64,000 nt of DNA. Origin: Zingiber officinale. Its lineage: Eukaryota > Streptophyta > Magnoliopsida > Zingiberales > Zingiberaceae. Where the stretch lies: the NCBI RefSeq assembly GCF_018446385.1, contig NC_055991.1:72978123-73042122 (forward strand), in the 5' to 3' direction. Positions within the stretch are counted from its first letter, which is position 1. Each line of letters opens with the position of its first letter. This document shows, one piece after another, positions 57,775-64,000 of this stretch. Under the pieces are notes generated by a model that made no database searches, was not told where the DNA came from, and was given only the letters and a program-made list of their open reading frames with translations. The translations under genes and the position numbers were made by a program.

Positions 57775-59904
57775 TGATGTGCGTAGGTTATATACACTTT
57801 TATGCATGTCTTGACGCACATCTACTTGTATTTCATTAGCATAATCTATGTTTATTGCACCCTATTTCATTGTAATGTCATATTTCCATTATATTTTGTT
57901 CGACGATCTGCTCTTTACTTGTTTTGATTGATAGGATGCTATTTGGAGTGAAAATAGAGCAAAAATGCACACGGGAGAAACTCCGGAAGAAATCCAGCTT
58001 GGGCCATGTATGCCATACAGCCGTGTGGCCATTGGTATGTTTTGGTTGTGCCAAATGGCACGGTCGTGCTAGCATCAGATGTGAAGAAGGCCATGACCGT
58101 GTGACTCACATGGCCATGCCAAGCTCCCCGTGGCCAGGAAACACACGGCCATGCCAAATGGCACGGCCATGCCAAGTTTCCAGAGCAGAGGAAGGTCACA
58201 GCCGTGTGATTTAAGTTTCCAGAGCAGAGGAAGGTCACAGCCGTGTGATTTAAGTTTCCAGAGCAGAGGAAGGTCACGGCCATGTGAAATCACACGGTCG
58301 TGTGACCTTGGCAGAGACAAAGAAGGTCATGGCCGTGTGATCCACTCGGCTGTGTGACTCAACTCGGGAGGGAGCCGTGTGAGGCCGTGTGATGAAGAAC
58401 ACGTGCCGTGTCACGCCAAAAACAGAGCTGTGCTGAATTCTGGCAGATTGCAGACCGTTCGTAAAATGGCCATAAATTTGTACTCCATTGGAGTTTCAGG
58501 CTGTTATTTAAACCAAAATGTAGCTGACTTCAAGATCTACAACTTTTCTTCAGGTCCAATAGAGAGAGAGACTTATCTTCCCATGATAAATGGCACGGCC
58601 GTGCCTCCTAACCGTGGGTTCAATTGGACCTCTGCCTAGACTGCAGACCAAACTTTGAACCGCCATAACTTTTGGGTCGGTCAGAGCCAGGGCTCGATCC
58701 AAGTATTTGATTGAAGATAATTTCAAGAGATACAACTTTGGTTCAGGGTGAATCATGAGAAAACCTGGTTTAGTGGGTGAAAACTCCGATTTACCTGACC
58801 CCTATTTTCCTAGTTTTCCTCGGCAGTTTGGAGGAGGTATAAAAGGGTCAAGATCCTCATTCTTTGACTCATCTTGGGTTTGGGACTTCATCTCTCCTTG
58901 GGGAAGGGTTCTCCCCTTAGGGGGAAACCCTAGAGCTTCATTATTCTCCATCACTTGGCAATCCATCCATCTCCGAAGCAAGGAGGCATCCCCAAGACAT
59001 CAGAATTATCGACAAGCATCTCTTCTTCTCCCTTTTCCCAAATTTAGGGTTGTAAGTATGCTTTTCTTTATGTTTTGGGGATGTTCTTCTTTAGAAATGG
59101 AGTAGATCTCTAGATCTAGGATATAGGAAGTATTTGTGATGTGATGGTGATGTAAAACTATGTAGATTTGCCATGTTTTCTATTCAATGACTTGTTGATG
59201 CTTTGTTCATGTTTGATGTAATATGTGTGTGAATCTTGTTTATATATTTTGCATGTTTTATCAAATGGTTGTGTAGAATTGTTAATCCCGTAGGGGGGAT
59301 ACCCTAGATCAATTATCCGAGGGACGTACGTGGCAGACATGCCCGTGTAAGGATGATTTAGGGTATCACCTTGAAAGGAGAAGCAAATCTCCACAAGGTA
59401 GTAGGTTATCGGGCATAATCACTATTTCTATATCTATGTTATTGTGTGTTAGTGGGTTTCTATGTTAATTATCTGAGGGGCGCACGTGACAGGCAAGCTC
59501 GTGTAAGGACAACATAGGAATCATTCTCATTTAGTAGCATAGGACATGGAGTAGGAGATCGTGCCGGCTTATCCACTGCAGGGGAGAGTCGGTAATGAAT
59601 CTAACTTCCTACAAGAGCATGAACATAGAGGATAGGAATTAAGCAATCTATGTAACATCACCTAGCATTACAAGGAAACCGAAATCCTAGAATCCATCAT
59701 CCACCATCCTCTAAGCTCAATCCCTCTTAAGATCCATTCTCTCTCTTTTCTCTTCTTTTTCTCTTACTCTCTTTTCTCACCAATCTTAGGTTTGTCTAGA
59801 TAATTCATTGTGTGAAGTTGACTAGTGCTTAATCAACAATCCCTGTGGATACGATATCTTTTATTATTACTGACGATGTAACCGTACACTTACGGTTTGT
59901 AACA
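57775..59904 (+). repeat. Oppositely oriented Athila-type LTR (2,130 bp) inside the Athila-2 LTR
   Basis: It starts TGATGTGCGTAGG and ends CACTTACGGTTTGTAACA, the reverse complement of the TGTTACGAACC start of minus LTRs. It has the palindrome array (58015-58395), a TATA box (GTATAAAAGGG, 58838-58848) and the R/U5 blocks in plus order. No primer site or internal sequence follows, so it is a solo LTR. Flanking ACGGA (57770-57774) and ATAGA (59905-59909) could be a target duplication with two transitions. Confidence 0.8.
58838..58848 (+). promoter_or_regulatory. TATA box of the plus-strand Athila LTR
   Basis: GGAGGTATAAAAGGGTCAAG, followed by the segment that corresponds to the transcript start region of the family. 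Confidence 0.55.
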
Positions 59905-60680
59905 ATAGAATATCAAGGGACGACGGTAGATAAAGCTCTAGGGTTTCCCCTAAAGGGGAGAACCCTTTCCCGATGAGAGGGACAAAGTCCCGAACCAAAG
60001 ATGCCCCCAAGAATAGGGTTCTTAACCCTTTTATAGGTTAGGGCACGGGCGCCGCATGACCCTTGTCATGGCCGTGCGAGATCCGCACTGCCAACACTTT
60101 CCTCCCTTCGGGTTGAGTGGCACGGCCATGCGAGATCGCATGGTCGTGTCTTCCTTCTACTCTGGTCGCGCTGCACGGCCATGCCAATTGGCATGGTCGT
60201 GTTCTCTTTTGTCTCTGGTTGTGCTGCACGATCGTGCCAATTGGCATGACCGTGTGGATCCAGGGTTCTGCTTCTGGGGTACGACCGTGTAGGATTACAC
60301 GGTCGTGCATTACTTGGCTGCGGTCGTGGAGGCACGACCGTGCAGGTTTGCACGACCATGCATGGATCCTCCTCTGTTTGGCCACATGACCGTGCAAGAG
60401 TTGGACGGTCGTGCCATGTTCTTCCTCTGTTTGGCCACACGGTCATGCGAGGTTGCACGACCGTATTTTCTGCCTCATTCCGATACGTCGACAATTGCTG
60501 TTTTTACTCCAAAAGTTGACCCTATCAACAAAAAACAGAACAAAGAGCAGATCTCAGAACAAAAGAGTATTTATGATGAATATATGCTAAGAGAGGTGAA
60601 CATGCATAGAATATACATGAATAAAGTAATTGAATGTGCGCCAAAACATATATAAATGATCATAAGATCTACGCACATCA
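59905..60680 (-). repeat. Athila-2 right LTR, U3 part
   Basis: On the minus strand this runs from TGATGTGCGTAG (60680) through the palindrome array (60065-60465) to a GGGAAAGGGTTCTCCCC block near 59960. It is the upstream half that, joined to 56896-57774, makes one complete LTR of about 1,655 bp once the plus-strand LTR is removed. Confidence 0.8.
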
Positions 60681-62403
60681 CCGACCCTAAGCTTTAGAAG
60701 AAAAGAGAGGAGTCGGCCACCAAGGATAGAACAAGAGAGGAATCATGTAGATCATTATTCTTCCTCTAAGGCACCATCTATCCTCTTTTATAATCCTTGG
60801 TAATGGCTAAAAAGGAAAGTTTTAAATATAATTAAAACTTCCTTTTAATTCCAATCATGACAAAAAAGAAAATTTTAATAATAATTAAAATATCTCTCTT
60901 TTAAATTTCTTATTGTAATGGCTACAAAAGAAAAGTTTTAAAATTAATCTCTCTCTTTTAAACAATGTAGAAAGCTACAAAAAAGGAAAGATTAAAATTA
61001 AAACTTCTCTTTTAAACATGGTTACAAAAAGGAAAGTTTTGTCAAAATTAAAATATCTCTTTTTAAACATTATAGATAACTACAAAAAAGGAAAGATTAA
61101 AACCTCTCTTTTAAACCTTTGTAGATAGCTATAAATGGAAAGATTTTAAAATTTAAAACTCTCTTTTAAAACCATGTGGATGACTATAAAAGGAAAGATT
61201 TATAATTAAAATCTCTCTTTTAAATCCCTTTAAGGATGACTATAAAAGGAAAGATTTTTACTATTAAAATCTCTCTTTTAAATCCCTTTAAGGATGACTA
61301 TAAAAGGAAAGATTTTAAAAACTAAAACTTCCTTTTAATTCCCTTGTGGCCGGCCCCTTGCTTGGGCACCAAGCAAGGCTTGGCCGACCACATCTTGGAC
61401 ACCAAGATGTGTTTGGCTGGCCACATCTTGGACACCAAGATGTGCTTGGCCAATCCTAACATGGACTAGAAGATGGGCTTGGGTGGATACAAGACTTTAT
61501 ATATAGAGGCTACAACAGGGACCGAGAGGAGAAATTGGTTTTGGCCTCCCGATGAGCTTAAGCTTCTTGTGTTCGACCCGAACACCCAACTCAAGTTCAT
61601 CAATAATAATTCATACCACTAAAGAGTTATTATTGAACTACCGCACCAATGTCATATTACATTATGAGCTCCTTCATATCATGAGTGCATTAATCTCCCT
61701 GTATTTAAGATATCGAATGCCCATTAATTAAATGAGTTACTGACAACTCAATTAATATCTAGCTCCAAGAGTAGTACCGCTCAACTTCATTGTCATGTCG
61801 AACTAAGTCCACCTGCAGGGTTTACATGACAATCCTTATGACCTCCTCAAGGGGACATCATCAACCTAGATAACTAGGACACAATTTCTTTCTATAATCA
61901 ACAACACACCATATAAATAATATTATTTTCCAACTTATCATGCCTATTGATTTAACGAATAAATCTCACCCATTGATAAATTAAAGAAATAAATACTAAA
62001 TATATGTGCTTGTTATTATATCGGGATTAAGAGTATGCACATCCATAATAACAGAGGTTATGTTCTTTTATGCATTCAGTATAAAAAGAAACAACCTCAA
62101 ATGGTTCTGTTCAATACACACATAGTGCACTAGTGTAATTTTATAGTCAAGATAAACTAATTCCAAATTACACTAAAACCATTCCAATGGTTTGTCCCAA
62201 TCCATCTTGGTTGTGAGCTACTATTTATAATTTATAAGAAACTGATAACATGATCTTCTGTGTGACACCACACACCATGTTATCTATAATATAAATTAAA
62301 TGGACAACTGTATTTTACTAAATGCAGACATTTGACCAATGTCATTTTTATTTCAAAATAAATGTTAATACTAAAAGCTAGGCTTTTAGTATACATCCTA
62401 ACA
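60681..62403 (-). repeat. Copia solo LTR, right part
   Basis: Continues the LTR from 53968 after the CCGAC duplication. It shows the family's AAAGGAAAGATTTTAAAA series (60800-61340) and ends TATACATCCTAACA before CTCGA. Confidence 0.85.
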
Positions 62404-62451
62404 CTCGATACGTTGATATAAGTTCGAGCGACGAAGATAGTAGGAGTTACT

Positions 62452-62580
62452 TGTTAGAATGTATACTAAAAGCCTATCTTTTTGTATAAATATTTATTAA
62501 GAATCACGTTGGTCAAATATCTTCATTTATGTTAAATGAAGTTGTTCATTTAATTTATATTGTAGATAACATGGTATGTG
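62452..62580 (+). repeat. Copia LTR 5' fragment (129 bp)
   Basis: It starts TGTTAGAATGTATACTAAAAGCC, the plus-strand version of the copia LTR ends seen at 9466 and 62403. It stops at ATGGTATGTG, where Tat gag resumes. It is a truncated insertion, or the remains of one, in the Tat gag. Confidence 0.8.
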
Positions 62581-63591
62581 AAATAACAGCAACAACATGC
62601 GATGACTGAGCACCAACAGGCACTGGCTGAGCACCAAGCGTAGGAGCCTATAACCTCAGCGGCAGGTCGTCAAGCAGAGCAAGGAGACTGAGCGAAACAA
62701 ATTTCAACTCGAGAATCGAACAAGAAGCCGATCGGCACATATGGGGAAGCCCTTAATGCGCCGATCCCATTCCACTGAGCACTATTCTAGGCTCTATCAG
62801 AAGAGAGGGGTTGAGCAGATAGAGACCGGGGATCTTCCTAGGATGAAGCGGGTCAATCAATAGTTCTCGTAGGGGATTCTGGACGACCCTTTGCCGAAGC
62901 ATTACAACCCGCTGACGATCGGGGAATATAATAGAGCAATCGGCCTGGACAACCACTTAGCCAAGTTTGTTAGCATGACCACACTTCACCAGTATATGAA
63001 TGGGGTGAAGTGTAGGGTTTTCCTCACTGTGCTAGCCGGATCAACACAACGTTGGTTCAAACAGTTACCAAGCAGCTCGATCCATAGCTTCAAGGATTTC
63101 CGAGCAGCCTTCCTATATCACTTCTCCAGCAGTCGTTGCCACTAGAAGATGAGTGTGAATCTATTCTCGTTGAAGAAAGGGCCTAGAGAGGCATTAAGGC
63201 CCTATATCTAGCACTTCAATCAGGTGGCAATGAACATCCTAGTAGTCTCCTCGGATGTGTTGGTGAATGCCTTCACCCAAGGGCTCACCGAAGGAGAGTT
63301 CTTCCGGTCACTCATTCGGAAGCCGCCAAGGGACTTCAGCCACTTACAAAAGAAGGCCAACGAATACATCAACATAGAGGAAGTCTAAGCAGCAAGGAAG
63401 AAGGAGATACCCTTTGAGCCAGCAAGCGCATCTGAGCGGCGTCTGCCGAGCAACCATCAACCCCCTAAGGGACCTCGATCGGGAGGAGCCCAATCCCACC
63501 AAGAGCCAAGGATGCATGCCATACAACATGTAGTGGCTGGTCACCCGAAGGCCACCAAAGGCAAGGAATGGACGCCACTCTTCTGTTCCTT
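62581..63591 (+). pseudogene. Tat Gag, continued
   Basis: A Gln/His-rich linker is followed by the Tat capsid core: LPKHYNPLTIGEYN-like, GLDNHLAKFVSMTTLHQYMN, RWFKQLPSSSIHSFKDFRAAF and LFSLKKGPREALRPYI, then FTQGLTEGEFFRSLIRKPP. Stops occur at about 62642, 62860, 63142, 63210 and 63386. The best open part is 62891-63145. It is cut at 63591 by a CACTA transposon. Confidence 0.85.
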
Positions 63592-64000
63592 CACTACAAG
63601 AAAAAAGCCTAACAACAACGGTTTTTCACCGTTGTCGTAACCTCTTTAGAACTGTTGTTAAATGCCGTGTTGTTAAAAGGAGTTCCCAAATATAACAGTT
63701 TTTAACCGTTGTCTTTGAAGGCAAAGACAACATTTTTACGACGGTGAAAAACTGTTGTCTTTTCCTTCAAAGACAACAGTTTTTCACCGTTGTCTTTAAG
63801 TGTCTACCTTTAATAGCAGAGTCTTCAAAAACAGTTTTAAACTATCTATGACAACGGTAAAAAACCGTTGTCTTTTTTAGATAGAAAATAAAAAAAATTA
63901 ATACACAATTTCCCATATTATAAATCATTCAAAATACTAAATTTCAAAATAAAATTTAATATACAATTTTCTAACATTCAAAAATAATATCTATAACATT
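63592..64000 (+). mobile_element. CACTA (En/Spm) DNA transposon, left end
   Basis: Starts CACTACAAGAAAAAAGCC, the standard CACTA terminal inverted repeat. It is followed by subterminal palindromes such as AACAACGGTTTTTCACCGTTG (63613), AGACAACAGTTTTTCACCGT (63771) and GACAACGGTAAAAAACCGTTG (63850). Subterminal repeats of this kind bind the transposase in studied CACTA elements. The element runs off the window, so size and coding content are unknown. The 3 bp duplication cannot be checked. Confidence 0.9.

Larger units (their letters stand above)
53969..60680 (-). mobile_element. Second Athila-type element, rearranged
   Basis: It begins TGTTACGATTCC and ends CGCACATCA, flanked by CCGGC (53964-53968) and CCGAC (60681-60685), a 5 bp duplication with one change. 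The uninterrupted site GACCGGCCCTAAGG is seen in the sister LTR at about 7755, which supports the boundaries. The internal region keeps only Gag on the minus strand. The right LTR is 56896-57774 plus 59905-60680, with a plus-strand LTR inside. The left LTR is cut at about 55333. Protease, RT, integrase and env-like parts are absent. Confidence 0.8.
53061..62403 (-). mobile_element. Copia solo LTR, itself split by an Athila insertion
   Basis: The left part (53061-53968) starts TGTTGGATGCTACTCG and the right part (60686-62403) ends ACATCCTAACA. Both align to the LTRs at 6954 and 13246. Perfect 5 bp duplications CTCGA flank it (53056-53060 and 62404-62408), and no copia internal sequence is attached. 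It is therefore a solo LTR left after LTR-LTR recombination, of about 2.6 kb without the insert. Confidence 0.9.
43519..63591 (+). mobile_element. Second Tat element, split by nested insertions
   Basis: Pieces in order are LTR (43519-43976 and 52730-52962), primer site (52963-52981), and gag (53008-53060, 62409-62451, 62581-63591). Removing the inserts between (Athila 43977-52724, copia solo LTR 53061-62403, LTR fragment 62452-62580) restores a colinear LTR-PBS-gag order. The first two inserts are bounded by target-site duplications. A CACTA element cuts gag at 63592 and the rest lies outside the window. The element itself interrupts a copia gag at 43518. Confidence 0.8.

Noticed and set aside
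1-64000. A defence-type or other multi-gene operon-like system
   Set aside because: Only one cellular gene is present. Everything else resolves into known transposable-element lineages or featureless DNA.

Overview
The window is nuclear DNA of a flowering plant. It is almost entirely nested LTR retrotransposons around one recognisable host gene. The evidence is tRNA-primed LTR elements of the plant Ty3/gypsy lineages (Tat, Athila, Tekay/Del) and Ty1/copia lineages (Sirevirus-like, and a long-LTR Tork/Angela-like family), a plant TRIM, the end of a CACTA DNA transposon, and a plant-specific CSLC gene with short introns. The GC-rich 5' exon of that gene, grading to AT-richer later exons, suggests a monocot; this is a soft inference and I name no species.

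Layout: 1-4363 is the 3' part of a Tat-lineage gypsy element (RNase H, second RNase H, integrase, a tandem-repeat block and an antisense coiled-coil ORF). 4364-6953 holds Sirevirus-like copia LTRs in a rearranged partial concatemer with a long hairpin. 6954-32813 is an LTR-internal-LTR array of long-LTR copia elements on the minus strand, interrupted at 21865-30258 by a plus-strand Tekay/Del chromovirus. 32809-34317 carries a Sirevirus LTR end and a Tat LTR. 34318-39796 is the low-copy island with the minus-strand CSLC gene (35087-37513, five exons). 39797-40529 is a complete TRIM with identical LTRs and a target-site duplication. 41203-43518 has a local duplication and a broken copia gag.

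43519-63591 is one plus-strand Tat element split by a multi-level nest that can be resolved by target-site duplications. A pol-less Athila (43977-52724, TSD GAGGG) sits in its LTR. A copia solo LTR (53061-62403, TSD CTCGA) sits in its gag. A second Athila (53969-60680, TSD CCGGC/CCGAC) sits inside that solo LTR, and an oppositely oriented LTR (57775-59904) sits inside the LTR of that Athila. A CACTA element begins at 63592 and runs off the window.

The only gene with an apparent cellular job is CSLC, a Golgi glycan synthase. All element ORFs examined carry stops, frameshifts or large deletions, so mobility from these copies would need proteins supplied elsewhere. I found no dedicated new biochemical system. 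The most unusual structures are the head-to-head Athila LTR whose junction is present in both LTR copies, the antisense Tat ORF with an apparent intron, the CSLC introns that are all multiples of three, and the GC-palindrome arrays shared by several Athila LTRs and an env-like leader.
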